The notes beneath the pieces were generated by a model that saw nothing but the letters and a program-made list of their open reading frames with translations, made no database searches and was not told where the DNA came from. Below are positions 7,632 through 17,949 of a stretch of 64,000 bases of DNA, in pieces. This DNA comes from an uncultured Rhodopila sp. GTDB lineage: Bacteria > Pseudomonadota > Alphaproteobacteria > Acetobacterales > Acetobacteraceae. The stretch spans positions 299,402 through 363,401 of the forward strand of contig CAIZFE010000004.1 in NCBI GenBank assembly GCA_903932145.1, read 5' to 3'. Positions within the stretch are counted from its first letter, which is position 1. Each line of letters opens with the position of its first letter. The translations under genes and the position numbers were made by a program.

Positions 7632-8888
7632 ATGACCGTCAACCCGACGCTGACCCGCTGGTTGGCTGCTCTTGCCCGGGCCGACTGGCTCAACCGTGAC
7701 CGCATCCTCTCGTGGGGCGGCATACTGCTGGCATTGAATGTGCTGCTCCTCGGATTCCTGATCCTGTGGCACCATGACGTGTTCGTCCCGATCGACCCGC
7801 CCACGTCGACCGACTTCGTCAGTTTCTATGCGGCCGGCAAGCTCGCGCTGGCGGGCACACCGGCTCTGGCTTATGACCGCCTCGCCCACGCCGCGGCCGA
7901 GACAGCCGCAACCGTACCCGGCAGCCCGTATCAATTCTTCTTCTACCCTCCCGTTTATCTGCTGATCTGCGCGCCGCTGGCTTTGCTGCCGTATCTGGTG
8001 AGTTTCATCGTCTTCCAGGCCACCACCCTCGGCGCGTGGTTGTTCGTGATGCGCCGCATTCTGCGATCCAGCGGCTGGGGCTGGTGCCTCCCGGTTCTGG
8101 CTTATCCGGCCGTGTTCTGGACCCTCGGACTCGGGCAGAACTCGTTTCTGACGGCCGCATTACTGGGGGGCATGACGCTGTTACTGGACGAACGGCCGGT
8201 GATCGCCGGGGTGCTGCTGGGCCTACTGTGTTACAAGCCGCATCTCGCGCTGCTGGCCCCGATCGCGCTGGCCGCCGGTGGCCGCTGGCGGACGTTCGGC
8301 GCGGCAGCGGCCACCGTGGCAGCCCTGCTCGGTCTGTCGGTCCTTCTGTTCGGGATCGAGCCCTGGCGCGCCTACCTCGTAACGCTGGGCGGAGCGCGGG
8401 AGGTGTACGAAATGGGCCAGATCGATCTCGCCGGCTTCATAACCCCGTATGGGGCGGCGCGGGTTCTCGGCGCCGGGGCGGACACAGGGCATATTGTGCA
8501 ATCCGTGGCATCTGTCTTGACCGTCGCCTCGGTTGGTTGGATCTGGTGGCGCGATCCGGGTCCGGCCGAACGTTCGGCGGCATTGGCCGCGGGGATCCTT
8601 CTCAGCGTGCCGTTGGCGCTGGTGTACGACCTTATGCTGTTGACCGTGGCCATCTGTTGGCTGGCGCGCGCCGGCCGCGACAACGGGTTCCTGCCAATGG
8701 AAAAGCTGGCGCTGTTCTTTTGCTTCCTTGTCCCGCTGCTCTCACGTCACCTGGGCCAGTTAGCCCATGTTCCCATTGGGCCGCTGGCACCGGCGGCGCT
8801 GCTGATCCTATGCATGGCGCGAACGATCCGCGTGTCCAAACGCCGGATCGTTGCGCCGTCATCAGCGCAACGGGAATTAACGGCCTGA
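7632..8888 (+). CDS. GT87-like (DUF2029) integral membrane glycosyltransferase
   Basis: The protein has about 418 residues and about ten hydrophobic segments. It carries the DUF2029/GT87 pattern: a first membrane helix, an early Asp-containing loop (PPTSTDFVSFYAAGKLAL), an FFYPPVYLLICAPLALLP segment and GLLCYKPHLALL. These are polyprenyl-phosphate-sugar-dependent mannosyl-type transferases acting on the periplasmic face; acceptor and sugar are unknown here. The start is uncertain: ATG 7632 was chosen because it leaves a normal N-terminus, but ATG 7590 and TTG 7554 (behind AGGGGAAAG) are in frame. The gene ends 15 bases from the convergent neighbour. Confidence 0.8.
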   Translation: MTVNPTLTRWLAALARADWLNRDRILSWGGILLALNVLLLGFLILWHHDVFVPIDPPTSTDFVSFYAAGKLALAGTPALAYDRLAHAAAETAATVPGSPYQFFFYPPVYLLICAPLALLPYLVSFIVFQATTLGAWLFVMRRILRSSGWGWCLPVLAYPAVFWTLGLGQNSFLTAALLGGMTLLLDERPVIAGVLLGLLCYKPHLALLAPIALAAGGRWRTFGAAAATVAALLGLSVLLFGIEPWRAYLVTLGGAREVYEMGQIDLAGFITPYGAARVLGAGADTGHIVQSVASVLTVASVGWIWWRDPGPAERSAALAAGILLSVPLALVYDLMLLTVAICWLARAGRDNGFLPMEKLALFFCFLVPLLSRHLGQLAHVPIGPLAPAALLILCMARTIRVSKRRIVAPSSAQRELTA

Positions 8889-8903
8889 TCCAGTCGTTCG
8901 ATG

Positions 8904-9563
8904 CTAAGGCGTCCGCCGGTCTACCTCCGGGTAATATTGCGGCGCTTCCCTGCGATCACGCATGCCATAGTCGCGGATCACCCGCACTTCACGATGGCGA
9001 AACATGCATTGCGGCGGCGCCTTCGGTACCCCGGCCTCGGCGATGACGCTGCGGACCCGGGAGCCAAGCACCAGCAGCTTTCCAGGATTGACTATACTGT
9101 CATAGACTTCGATATCAAGCAGACCATGCTGTCCAATCACCGGCACTCCGCAATCGGACGCCGCCGGCCTGCCGTTCGCCGATGAATACTCACTGATGGT
9201 CACACACTTGGCGTCCCCCACTTCGGTTTCGTCGAGACGCTGCTGCAACAGGCTCTGCCCCGACGGCATATCGCTGTCGGCGGTGAATTCGCCGACACGC
9301 AGGTGGTAATCCCGGAACACCTCGAATCGGCCCTTCTCTTGCACCGCGTGATGCGCCGCCAGCGTTCGCCAGCGGATCACCGCTTTCTCGTCGCGCCAGG
9401 TCGAAAGCGATAACACCCGCCCTTCGGTGCGCTGACTGGCGAACCGCTCGTTGTCGATGAAACCGTCGATTGCCTCCAACTCCGGCCTCAGCATTTTCGC
9501 CAGACCGAGGTAGTCATCCCAACGATCCTTGTACGGCGTTACTTCGAAGATGACTGCAAACAT
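8904..9563 (-). CDS. Antibiotic-biosynthesis-monooxygenase-fold (ABM) protein
   Basis: The first ~100 residues are an ABM-type dimeric ferredoxin-like domain, recognisable in MFAVIFEVTPYKDRWDDYLG and LSTWRDEKAVIRWR...HHAVQEKGR. Such domains act as cofactor-free monooxygenases or as small stress or heme-related proteins. The following ~120 residues resemble nothing I recognise. The ATG at 9563 has GAGGAGC seven bases upstream and is preferred over the upstream in-frame start. It lies 19 bases after an alpha/beta hydrolase gene on the same strand, so the pair is probably an operon for a small-molecule oxidation and hydrolysis step. Confidence 0.8.
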   Translation of the reverse strand: MFAVIFEVTPYKDRWDDYLGLAKMLRPELEAIDGFIDNERFASQRTEGRVLSLSTWRDEKAVIRWRTLAAHHAVQEKGRFEVFRDYHLRVGEFTADSDMPSGQSLLQQRLDETEVGDAKCVTISEYSSANGRPAASDCGVPVIGQHGLLDIEVYDSIVNPGKLLVLGSRVRSVIAEAGVPKAPPQCMFRHREVRVIRDYGMRDRREAPQYYPEVDRRTP

Positions 9564-9582
9564 GGGCTGCTCCTCACACGTC

Positions 9583-10581
9583 TCATCCGGCAGGACAATC
9601 GCCGCCACTCAGGAAGGCTTCGGTCTCGCGATACAGGGCGTAGCGGTTTTCCTCCAGGTGCATCAGATGGGTGGCGCGGGCAATCTTCACGTCCCGCCGT
9701 ATCGGTGACGCCCGTAGCGCGTCGAACAGCCAACGCGCATCGGCATCGGTCGCCAAACTGTCCCACTCGCCCCGGATGATCGCGACCGGCGCCCGAATCA
9801 GTCCGGGATCGTAGGCCAATCGGCCCGACCCTGCGTCCGCGATGTCCTGCCACGGACCACCGGGTACCTTCACACTGGCCGGTGACCGGGTGCGGCTTTC
9901 CGGGTCCGCGTTGAGATACAACGAGCCCCAGTCATCGAAGTGGCGCCGCGACAAAACGGGCGCCTCACCGGCCGGCACATCCGCGGTAAACCGCTGCCAT
10001 TGATCGTCCAGCGAGACCAGCCGCCACGCGGGGAAGCGCTGTGGTTCGGTACCGGGAGGCCGCCATGTGACGGGACCGAAGAAGACCATCCGGTCCACCA
10101 TATCGGGACACGTCCCGGCGAACCGGCCCGCCACGATCGTACCCCATGAATGAGCGATAATGGACAGACGCGGGACCGTCAGATGCGTGCAAATCCATCG
10201 CACAGCGTGTTCAAGTTGGCGGGCGGCGCTGTCGGCCTGTCCAAGCGCGGCCGAGGAGTCGGCTGGACCCGCCATCTCCGGATAGGGATCGGATGCGCCG
10301 AACCCGAGGAAATCGAGGCCCCACACATCAAAGCCACGCTCGGACAATGCGTCGCGCCAGGAGCGGCCATCGAACGGATGGGCGATTGACAGCGCCGATG
10401 GAAACGAGCCGCCATGAACGTACAGAACGACCCGGCGCGCGTCGGTCTGTTGCTCGAGCGCCGGCAGCCGGCGGAGGAACAGGTTCAATCCCTCGATATG
10501 GCTCGGAATTCGGTAATGTTCTTCCCGAGGGTGCATTTTGGACCCGGGTAAAGCCGATTGGGTTGTGGCCAGGTTCTGCAA
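9583..10581 (-). CDS. Alpha/beta hydrolase
   Basis: A 332-residue hydrolase fold protein. The oxyanion segment is VVLYVHGGSFPSA, the nucleophile elbow is IIAHSWGT (Ser near residue 155), and the C-terminal catalytic His lies in KIARATHLMH. An acid residue is plausibly the Asp of IIRGEWDSLA. There is no signal peptide, so it is cytosolic. The TTG start at 10581 is preferred because AGGAG lies seven bases upstream; the in-frame ATG at codon 16 lacks such a site. It is probably co-transcribed with the ABM protein behind it. The substrate (ester, lactone or other) is unknown. Confidence 0.88.
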   Translation of the reverse strand: MQNLATTQSALPGSKMHPREEHYRIPSHIEGLNLFLRRLPALEQQTDARRVVLYVHGGSFPSALSIAHPFDGRSWRDALSERGFDVWGLDFLGFGASDPYPEMAGPADSSAALGQADSAARQLEHAVRWICTHLTVPRLSIIAHSWGTIVAGRFAGTCPDMVDRMVFFGPVTWRPPGTEPQRFPAWRLVSLDDQWQRFTADVPAGEAPVLSRRHFDDWGSLYLNADPESRTRSPASVKVPGGPWQDIADAGSGRLAYDPGLIRAPVAIIRGEWDSLATDADARWLFDALRASPIRRDVKIARATHLMHLEENRYALYRETEAFLSGGDCPAG

Positions 10582-10712
10582 AAACGATCTCCTGCGTTGA
10601 CCTCCGACCTCCCGCCTTCATGCTCGCGGCCGGAGGATTGGGTGCCCAACAGGTAGGGGTGCGCCGCCAATTGATCGAGTCCCGTTGGTTCGGGGCGCAC
10701 CGAAGTATCGGG

Positions 10713-11087
10713 CTATGCCAGCGCGGCTTTCTTGCGCGGTGCCTTGGGTTTGCCGCGGGCCGCGACGCCGGCGACGTCGACCGCGGCACGCGCCCATTCC
10801 CGAAAACTGTCCGCGTCGTCCAGCAAATCAGGAGGGCAGCGCCAGTACGAACCGATAGTGTTCGTTCCGTTCTTTGTCTCATAGCTGAACGGCGCTTCCC
10901 CCGCCGCTTCGTAGGCCGCTCGGTTGGAGTCGCCGACCTTCAGGAACAACTCCTCCCGCGCGATCAACCCGAACATTGTCCCACTGTAAAACAGTCCGAC
11001 GCCACCGAACATCCGCCGGGCCGACACAGGGCCGAGCGGAGCCAGCAATTCCAGCAGGTATGCGGTGAGTCTGTCGGGGGCGCGCAT
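10713..11087 (-). CDS. TfoX N-terminal domain protein
   Basis: The 124-residue protein matches the TfoX/Sxy N-terminal domain. The marks are a RRMFGGVGLFYSGTMFGLI core, then LFLKVGDSNRAAYEAAG and a PFSYETKNG segment, with a basic Lys-rich tail. Full-length TfoX regulates competence in gammaproteobacteria. Stand-alone N-domain proteins like this are common in alphaproteobacteria and their role is not established. It stands alone between the hydrolase and the broken kinase gene. Confidence 0.9.
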   Translation of the reverse strand: MRAPDRLTAYLLELLAPLGPVSARRMFGGVGLFYSGTMFGLIAREELFLKVGDSNRAAYEAAGEAPFSYETKNGTNTIGSYWRCPPDLLDDADSFREWARAAVDVAGVAARGKPKAPRKKAALA

Positions 11088-11134
11088 GGAAGGCAGATTA
11101 CCCCGGATCGTGTGCCACGGACAGCGCCCGCCGC

Positions 11135-14100
11135 TTACGGCACCAACATCGCCTCCAGCATCGTCTCCACCCGGTCGGTCAGTTGCGCGCCGGTAATCGG
11201 CTTGCGCAGCAGACTGAACGACCCGACGATCGCCGCACCGACCGCCAGCGTCGCGGCGTCCCCGGCATACCCCGTCAGCAGAATCGCGGGCAGTCGCGGC
11301 CGACGCGCCTGCGCCTCCCGGATCACCATGACGCCATCCATGCCCGGCATCGACAGGTCGGACACGATCAGGTCCACAGCCTCACCCAGGTCCAGCAAGC
11401 TGATGGCATCGGCGCCGCATTCGGCTTGCAGGACGTCATATCCCCGGTCGGTGAGTTCATCGGCCAGCAACTCCCGCACCATATCGTCGTCATCCACCAA
11501 CAGGATCCTGGGCTCGCGCTCACCCGCCGTAAAAGTAACGATATCCGCCAGGACTTCCGATTCCGTCCGGGCACTTGTCACCGGCAACCAGATCGTGACA
11601 ACTGTCCCGCGCCCCGGTTCGCTCGCAATGGACAGCGCGCCGCCCGACTGTTCGGCAAAGCTGCGCGCCATGGGCAACCCGAGACCCGTCCCCTTGCCGG
11701 CTTCCTTGGTCGTGAAGAACGGTTCGACGACGCGGGCCAGCAATGCCGCATCCATCCCCAGTCCCGTGTCGGCGACCGCCATACGCATAGGCGCCGGGGG
11801 AAAGACCCGAGGGATGCGCACCCTGCGAGACCATCTCCGCCCGTGCCGAGATGATGATCGCACCGCCTTCCGGCATCGCATCGCGTGCATTGGTGGCCAG
11901 GTTGACGAGCACGGTTTCCAATTGGCCCCGATCCGCCAGCACCAGCGACAATCCCGGTTCAAGGTCCAGTTGCACCATGACCCCGGCACCGAGCGTATGC
12001 GTGAGGATCTCATGCAAGCCCTCCAGCAAGACAGGAACCACAACCGGCTCTGCCCGCAGTTCGTCGCGGCGCGCAAATGACAGCAGCCGCCGTGTCACGG
12101 ATGCGCCGCGCCGCGCCGCGTGTTCGACCATCGCACCAAACCGTTTCACCGCCTCAGGATCGTCCGCATGCCGCCGGATCAGTACGGTGCCGCCCGAAAC
12201 GGCCTGCAGGACATTATTGAAGTCGTGCGCGATGCCGCCCGCGAGTTGACCAAGCGCCGTCAGTTTTTCGGCCTGGATCAGCCGCACCTGGGCCGCCTCG
12301 CGCGCCTGCACTTCGTCCGTCACCCGCCGCTCCAGGTCGTTGCGGATATCGGACAACGCCTGCATGGCCCGCATCTTGCGGTCGATATCGAGCACGGCGA
12401 CAACAGCGCCGGTAATCCGACCATCGATCCTGATCGGCGCGGCGATAAACCGCATCCAGGTCTGTGTGCCATCACGATGATATTGCAGGACTTCGAGCTC
12501 GGGACGCGCTTCGCCGGCAAGGGCGCGTGTCATCGGGAACTCCGCCGGCTCGACCCGCCTTCCGTCCGGATGACAAGTTACCAGATCCAGATAGCGATCC
12601 TCGCTGCCCTCATAGATCATGGGTTGATGAAACATCGCGTCCGCCTGCGGATTACCCGCGATTAGCCGGCCCGACGGTGCCTCACCGATAAGGAACCCCA
12701 CCGGGGCGGTGTCGAAGATCAACTGCAACCGGGTTTCACTGACGCGAAGCGCATCCGCCACACGGTGAAGCATCGCCTCCCGCTCCGCCGCCTCGGTCAC
12801 GTCGGTGTTAACGCCAAGCCAGCGCCGGACCTTTCCGTCGTCGCCGCGCACCGGGGCGACGCGTGTCATAAATGGTCGAAACACACCATCCGCGCCACGC
12901 AGCGGGAACGTCATTTCGAACGGGACCCCGGCACTCAGGGAGGCGCCCCAGCGTCGCATGACGGCCGGCAGGACCGCGGGATCATGCACCGACTGCCAAC
13001 CCCAGCCCTTCATGTCGGTCGCGACCGTACCGGTGTAGTCGTACCAGCCCTTATTGTACCAATAGATGTGCCCATCCGGCTCGGCCATCCAACACAGAGT
13101 GGGAATACCATCGGCCAGGGCCTGAAATTCCTCCGCCGTCTCGGCCAGCGCGCCCTTCACCCGAACCTGTTCGGCGGCCGACCAAATCCGCGTGCTGATG
13201 TCCTGAACCAGTTGCACGTCGTCCGGCGTCCAGGCGCGCGGCAAATGATGGCCGAGATGCAGCGTTGCCGTCAGTTGCCCCTCAACCATGATCGGCACCA
13301 CCAAAAGGGAGCGGTTGCCGACCGCCAGATGGATGTCGCTTCTCGCCCGTATGCGCGGGTCGGACGTGACATCCGCGACCACCAGCGTGTGCCCGGCCAG
13401 CAACTCATGGACGACCTGGCGCCCGAAAACGGCGAGCCGGTGCGTGCCGACCGTGGATTCTACCGCGCCGTCGGTATATTCATGGGCCACCGCAACCCGT
13501 AATGCCGCCGTGTCCACGTCGCCGTAACCCGCTCGGCTTACCCCGAGGTAATGGCCGAGCAGGGCAACCGCCGACGCGGCTCCGTCGCGCGGCGCGGCTG
13601 CCAGACAATCCGCGAAATCAAGCATGAACGCCCGCCGCAATTCGGCCTGTTTGCGCGATGTAACGACCTCGGAGAACAGCATTGCCCCGCCGACGGTGCC
13701 ATCCGCCTGATGCCAGGGCACCATTTCCCACCGCACCCACTCAATGTGACCGTCCATGCGAGGGAAGGAATCGTCCTGCGATGAAAGCGATTCACCGGTC
13801 ATCACGGCAGCATGAATGGCGCGCCAGCGTTCGGGAATTTCCGGGAAAATTTCGTAGTGGCTACGGCCAATCAGCGCGTCCGCCCCGGCCGCCTCGTGCA
13901 AGCCGTAGTCCTCCAGGAAGCGCTGGTTAGTGGCCAGGTAACGCATTTTGGTGTCGAACATGGCAATGGCGGCCGGTGCACGGTCAACGAACAACCGCAA
14001 CCGCGCCTCGGAGGCGACCGCCGCTTGCGACAATTTGCCGCGTTCGATTGACAGCACCGCCCGGATCGTCGCCGCGATTGCCGCCAGCAGCATGACGACG

Positions 14101-14678
14101 CCGGCTGCGATCAGCGAGAAGGTCATGAGGCGTTCACGCTCCGCCGCGGCGATAAGGGTCGTGTGGCGGGTGACCAACAACCGATCTTCTTCGGCGCTGA
14201 TCGCGGCAAGAACCGCGCGCGCCACGTCCATCCTGTCCTTGCCGATACCGCTGCTGACGATCGCAATCGCACCCGGTTGGTCGCCGGCATGCATCAGAAC
14301 AATGGTTTCGGCTAGTTCGGCGAGCTTGGTCCCGGCGGCCGTGCGCAATGCGGCGATGCGAGCCATCTGGTCCGGATCGTCCAGGGTCAGGGCCGCGAGC
14401 CGCTCGAGGCTCGTATACAAATTAGCCCGGCCGATTTCGTAAGGCTCCAGGAAATCGGTGCGTCCGGTGATGATATAGCCGCGCTGGCCGGTTTCGGCAT
14501 CCTGGAGAGCCGACAGACTTTTCTGTGCCTCCGCAAGCACGTCCCTTGTATGCGCCTCCCGGGTCCGGGCCTCGATACGGTCGGACGAAGCGGTGTAACT
14601 GGACCAGGAAACGGTCGCCAGAATGAGAGCGAGCCCGAAGAGCACACCGAAGCCGGTCGTCCAGAGCCGCTTCATCAT
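11135..14678 (-). pseudogene. Hybrid sensor histidine kinase, split by a frameshift near 11786
   Basis: The reading frame from 14678 encodes a membrane segment, CHASE3 (DAETGQRGYIITGR), a second membrane segment, PAS, GAF, two PAS modules, the histidine box LGQLAGGIAHDFNNVLQ and the start of the ATPase domain. After LSPGAY it leaves frame and stops at 11520. The -1-shifted frame continues with MAVADTGLGM, EPFFTTKEAGKGTGLGL and a full receiver (ILLVDDDDMVREL, phosphoacceptor in VSDLSMPG, LLRKP) ending at 11135. Normal homologues read GAYVR-I/M-AV-DTG, so the break equals a loss of two bases or gain of one at about 11786. The encoded kinase would lack its G boxes and receiver unless the shift is a sequencing error or programmed. 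Everything else about the gene looks intact and under selection. Confidence 0.85.
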
Positions 14679-14880
14679 CGTTTCACCAAAAAGACAAATA
14701 TAGCCTTACGCGCCCTCGCGCGAGTTAACGAGCTTTTTCTCTGTCCCGTTCAGACGGGTGCGGTTGCGATCAGCATGGTGAGGCGCCACGTTACAGGGCC
14801 GGGATACGGTCGGATGGCTTTTCACGGTGCTGCGCGCGTCGCGCATACAATGCGAACCGCTGTTCCAAGGGTGACAATCC

Positions 14881-16344
14881 ATGACGAGGCCCCATGCGCA
14901 AATCCGCGGCTTTGATCCCGGCCTCATTCACCGCTTGCGCGGCCGCACGGACTTGCTGACACCGGACGAGATGGGCCGGGCGGATCGGGCGGCCGAACGG
15001 TACGGCCATCCCGGCCCCGTTCTGATGGAAGCGGCCGGCCGCGCGGTGGCCCGAGCGATCCAGCGCCACATCGGGCGATGCCGGGTGCTGGTCCTCGCCG
15101 GCCCCGGCAATAACGGCGGAGACGGCTACATCGCCGCAAGGTTGCTGGCGCAGGACGGCTGGCCGGTTCGGGTCGCCGCGCTGGCCGCACCGCGGGCCGG
15201 TTCGGATGCGGCCGGAGCGGCTCGGCATTGGTCTGGTCCTATGGCACCATTTACGCCAGAGGAGGCAGGCCGATCGGACATCGTCGTCGATGCGGTGTTT
15301 GGCGCCGGATTGGCTCGGCCGGTCGGTGGTCTGGTCGCCGCGACGTTGAAGGCCGCGCGGCGGATCGTCGCGGTTGACGTGCCCTCGGGGCTGGACGGTG
15401 CCACCGGCTTGATCCGAGGTTACGCCCCATCGGCCGAACTGACGGTGACGTTCTTCCGCCTGAAACCGGGGCACCTGTTGCTGCCCGGCCGGGACCGGTG
15501 CGGCCGGATCGAACTCGCCGACATTGGCATCCCTGACGCTGTGTTGGACGAGATCGTCCCCTCCACTTTCGCCAACTTGCCCGGACTCTGGCACCTGCCC
15601 TCGCTGACCACCGAGTCCCACAAATACACGCGCGGTCATGTCACCGTCGTCGGTGGTGCCACGATGACCGGGGCCGCCCGCCTGGCCGCCGAAGCGGCCC
15701 GGCGTGCGGGGGCCGGCATGGTGACGATCGCCGCGCGGGGGGCGGCGGACACGTATCGCTCCGACGAACCCGGCCTTCTGGTGTCCGAGGCCGATATTGG
15801 GTCTTTGCTACAGGATGACCGGCGAAAAGTCTGGGTTTGCGGCCCTGGTTTGGGCCCGGACGAAGCCAGATCAGTGTTCCCGGCCCTGATCGAGGCGGCC
15901 CGGATCGTCGTTGGCGATGCCGATGTATTCTCCGCCTTCACTGGCGATCCAGACGCTTTGCGCGGCGCCGCCGTTCTGACACCCCACGCCGGAGAATTCG
16001 CCCGGGTCTTCGGCGCACCGGTAGCCGGCCGGTTATCCGCCGCCCGCGAGGCCGCATCGCGAACCGGCGCCGTCGTGCTGTTGAAAGGCGCCGACACGAT
16101 CATCGCGGCACCCGACGGACGCGCCGCGATCAACCTGTCGGCGCCACCCTGGTTGGCGACCGCCGGCGCGGGAGACGTCCTGTCCGGCGTGATCGGCGGG
16201 CTTCTGGCGCAGGGAATGCCTCCCTGGGAAGCCGCCGCGGCCGGTGCCTACCTGCACGGGCGAGCCGCCGAACTGGCCGGCCCCGGTTTGGTCGTGGAAG
16301 ACCTGCTACCCGCACTGATTCGTGCGATCGCGCACGAATCATGA
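14881..16344 (+). CDS. nnr: Bifunctional NAD(P)H-hydrate epimerase / ADP-dependent NAD(P)H-hydrate dehydratase
   Basis: This metabolite-repair enzyme restores NADH and NADPH damaged by hydration. The N-terminal half is the epimerase (YjeF_N), marked by VLVLAGPGNNGGDGYIAARL and VAVDVPSGLDG. The C-terminal half is the ribokinase-like dehydratase, marked by HKYTRGHVTVVGG, VLTPHAGEF, LLKGADTIIAAPDG and ATAGAGDVLSG. The length of 487 residues is normal for the bacterial fusion. The ATG start is weakly supported by AAGGGTGAC upstream. The end overlaps an upstream extension of the next frame, but the likely malonyl-CoA decarboxylase start lies 61 bases downstream. Confidence 0.95.
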   Translation: MTRPHAQIRGFDPGLIHRLRGRTDLLTPDEMGRADRAAERYGHPGPVLMEAAGRAVARAIQRHIGRCRVLVLAGPGNNGGDGYIAARLLAQDGWPVRVAALAAPRAGSDAAGAARHWSGPMAPFTPEEAGRSDIVVDAVFGAGLARPVGGLVAATLKAARRIVAVDVPSGLDGATGLIRGYAPSAELTVTFFRLKPGHLLLPGRDRCGRIELADIGIPDAVLDEIVPSTFANLPGLWHLPSLTTESHKYTRGHVTVVGGATMTGAARLAAEAARRAGAGMVTIAARGAADTYRSDEPGLLVSEADIGSLLQDDRRKVWVCGPGLGPDEARSVFPALIEAARIVVGDADVFSAFTGDPDALRGAAVLTPHAGEFARVFGAPVAGRLSAAREAASRTGAVVLLKGADTIIAAPDGRAAINLSAPPWLATAGAGDVLSGVIGGLLAQGMPPWEAAAAGAYLHGRAAELAGPGLVVEDLLPALIRAIAHES

Positions 16345-16405
16345 GACGATACTTTCTCGCCACGCACGCTATGCTTGGCCCGTTTCCATCCGAACTGAGG
16401 CCTGC

Positions 16406-17791
16406 ATGAGCGAAGCTGTTTCCACCGGTCTGCTGGATCGTGCCATCAGGCGAATCACCGAGGCATGGCGCGACATGGCGTCCAGCGTCTCGGGTGAGGT
16501 GGATGAAACCCTGGAAGCGCAGATGCAAGCCTGCCTGGCCGGACGGGGTGGCGAGGTCAGTGCCCGCAACCGAGCCGCGAAACTGGCCCAGACGTACTTG
16601 TCGCAAGACGAGGCAGGGCGGAAGGCATTCTTGCTGACGCTTGCCGGGTTCGATTCCGACCCTGATGCGGTGGCTGCGGCGTATGAAGAGGTCAAAGCCG
16701 CCGCCGACCCGGCGGAGCGGGCGACCGCCAAGGCGGCGTTGCGCATCGCGCTGGAACCACCCCGGCTGAAGCTGCTGACGCAGTTCACTTCGATCCCGGA
16801 CGGAAGGAAGTTCCTGGTCGATCTGCGCGGGTCGCTGCTGAAGCTGCGCACCGGTGACAAGCTGCTCACGGCGCTGGATGCCGATCTGCGCGGATTGCTC
16901 GCGGCGTGGTTCGACATCGGCTTTCTGGAATTGCAGCGGATCGATTGGAACAGTCCCGCCGCGCTGCTGGAAAAGTTGGTGACGTATGAGGCGGTGCATG
17001 CGATCCGGTCCTGGCGCGACCTGAAGAACCGGCTGGATTCCGACCGCCGCTGCTACGCGTTCTTTCATCCGCGTATGCCCGGGGAGCCGTTGATTTTCGT
17101 CGAGGTCGCCCTGGTGAAGGGCCTGGCCGGCAGCGTACAGAATTTGCTGGATGAAAAAGCCCCGGTGCAGGACCCGGCCACGGCCGATACCGCGATTTTC
17201 TACTCGATCAGCAACTGTCAGACCGGGCTGGCGGGGATCAGTTTCGGCAATTTTCTGATCAAGCGCGTGGTCGAGGAACTGTCGGGCGAATTCCGCAACC
17301 TGAGGACATTTGCCACATTGTCGCCGATTCCGGGTTTCCGCCGCTGGCTGGATCCGAAACTGGCGCTCGATGAACCCGACTTCCTGAGCGACGAGGAGTC
17401 CGCCAGCCTCGCCTCCGCTCTTTCGGCTGAGACGGGCTGTCAGGCGCTGGCTGGGATTCTGGGCAAACGGTATTGGTGGCGCGACACGGCCTTTCGGAAA
17501 ACCACCGAACCGGTGCTGACACGACTGGCCGCGCAATACCTGATGGTGGAAGCTAGCGGCAAACGGGCGAAAGACCCGGTCGCCCACTTCCATCTGTCCA
17601 ACGGCGCCCGGATCGAGCGTCTGAACATGAGCGGCGACACATCGGACAAGGGGGCGAAAGAGAGCGCCACCCTGATGGTCAATTATCTCTACGATCCAGG
17701 AAAGATCGAGGACTGGCACGAGGATTACGCCGGTGAAGGCAAGCGCAACGCTTCGACCGCCGTGCGCAAATTGGCTCGGGGGTGGAGTTAA
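16406..17791 (+). CDS. Malonyl-CoA decarboxylase
   Basis: The 461-residue enzyme converts malonyl-CoA to acetyl-CoA and CO2 and is soluble. The N-terminal four-helix domain spans roughly residues 1-145. The C-terminal GNAT-fold catalytic domain shows FHPRMPGEPLIFVEVALVKG, the conserved SISNCQTGLAGISFGN block, and the catalytic-His motif VAHFHLSNGARIERLN. Its end is the expected LMVNYLYD segment. The start at 16406 is preferred because CTGAGG precedes it; an upstream extension to 16322 overlaps nnr and carries no similarity. In rhizobia this enzyme is linked with malonate uptake genes, but none is next to it here. Confidence 0.95.
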   Translation: MSEAVSTGLLDRAIRRITEAWRDMASSVSGEVDETLEAQMQACLAGRGGEVSARNRAAKLAQTYLSQDEAGRKAFLLTLAGFDSDPDAVAAAYEEVKAAADPAERATAKAALRIALEPPRLKLLTQFTSIPDGRKFLVDLRGSLLKLRTGDKLLTALDADLRGLLAAWFDIGFLELQRIDWNSPAALLEKLVTYEAVHAIRSWRDLKNRLDSDRRCYAFFHPRMPGEPLIFVEVALVKGLAGSVQNLLDEKAPVQDPATADTAIFYSISNCQTGLAGISFGNFLIKRVVEELSGEFRNLRTFATLSPIPGFRRWLDPKLALDEPDFLSDEESASLASALSAETGCQALAGILGKRYWWRDTAFRKTTEPVLTRLAAQYLMVEASGKRAKDPVAHFHLSNGARIERLNMSGDTSDKGAKESATLMVNYLYDPGKIEDWHEDYAGEGKRNASTAVRKLARGWS

Positions 17792-17830
17792 TAGCAGTCG
17801 CCGTTGACATCGACCGCCGCCGGTTCCACC

Positions 17831-17913
17831 CGTCATGCCGACGAAGGTCGGCATCCACGTCTTTGTTTAGTTTAAATCAAGACGTGGATGGTGCGAGGGT
17901 GTCGGCATGCGAC
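17831..17913. repeat. Nested palindromic repeat with GTCATGC...GCATGCGAC ends
   Basis: An outer pair, GTCATGCCGAC (from 17832) and GTCGGCATGCGAC (17901-17913), encloses an inner pair, CATCCACGTCTTTG (17852-17865) and CAAGACGTGGATG (17878-17890). The whole can fold into one long hairpin with an AT-rich tip. It lies between two convergent genes and may also terminate transcription from both sides. A related copy sharing CCATCCACGTCTTTGTTT is at 47159-47264. Short palindromes of this kind are scattered through many alphaproteobacterial genomes. Confidence 0.75.
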
Positions 17914-17949
17914 CGTGTCGACGGAGACATAATCAGTCTGATTCGGTCA

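Noticed and set aside
10293..12080. A 595-codon plus-strand open frame
   Set aside because: It crosses the hydrolase, TfoX-N and kinase genes on the other strand and has no family signal.
16130..17854. A 574-codon minus-strand open frame
   Set aside because: It is antisense to malonyl-CoA decarboxylase and the end of nnr, both well supported.
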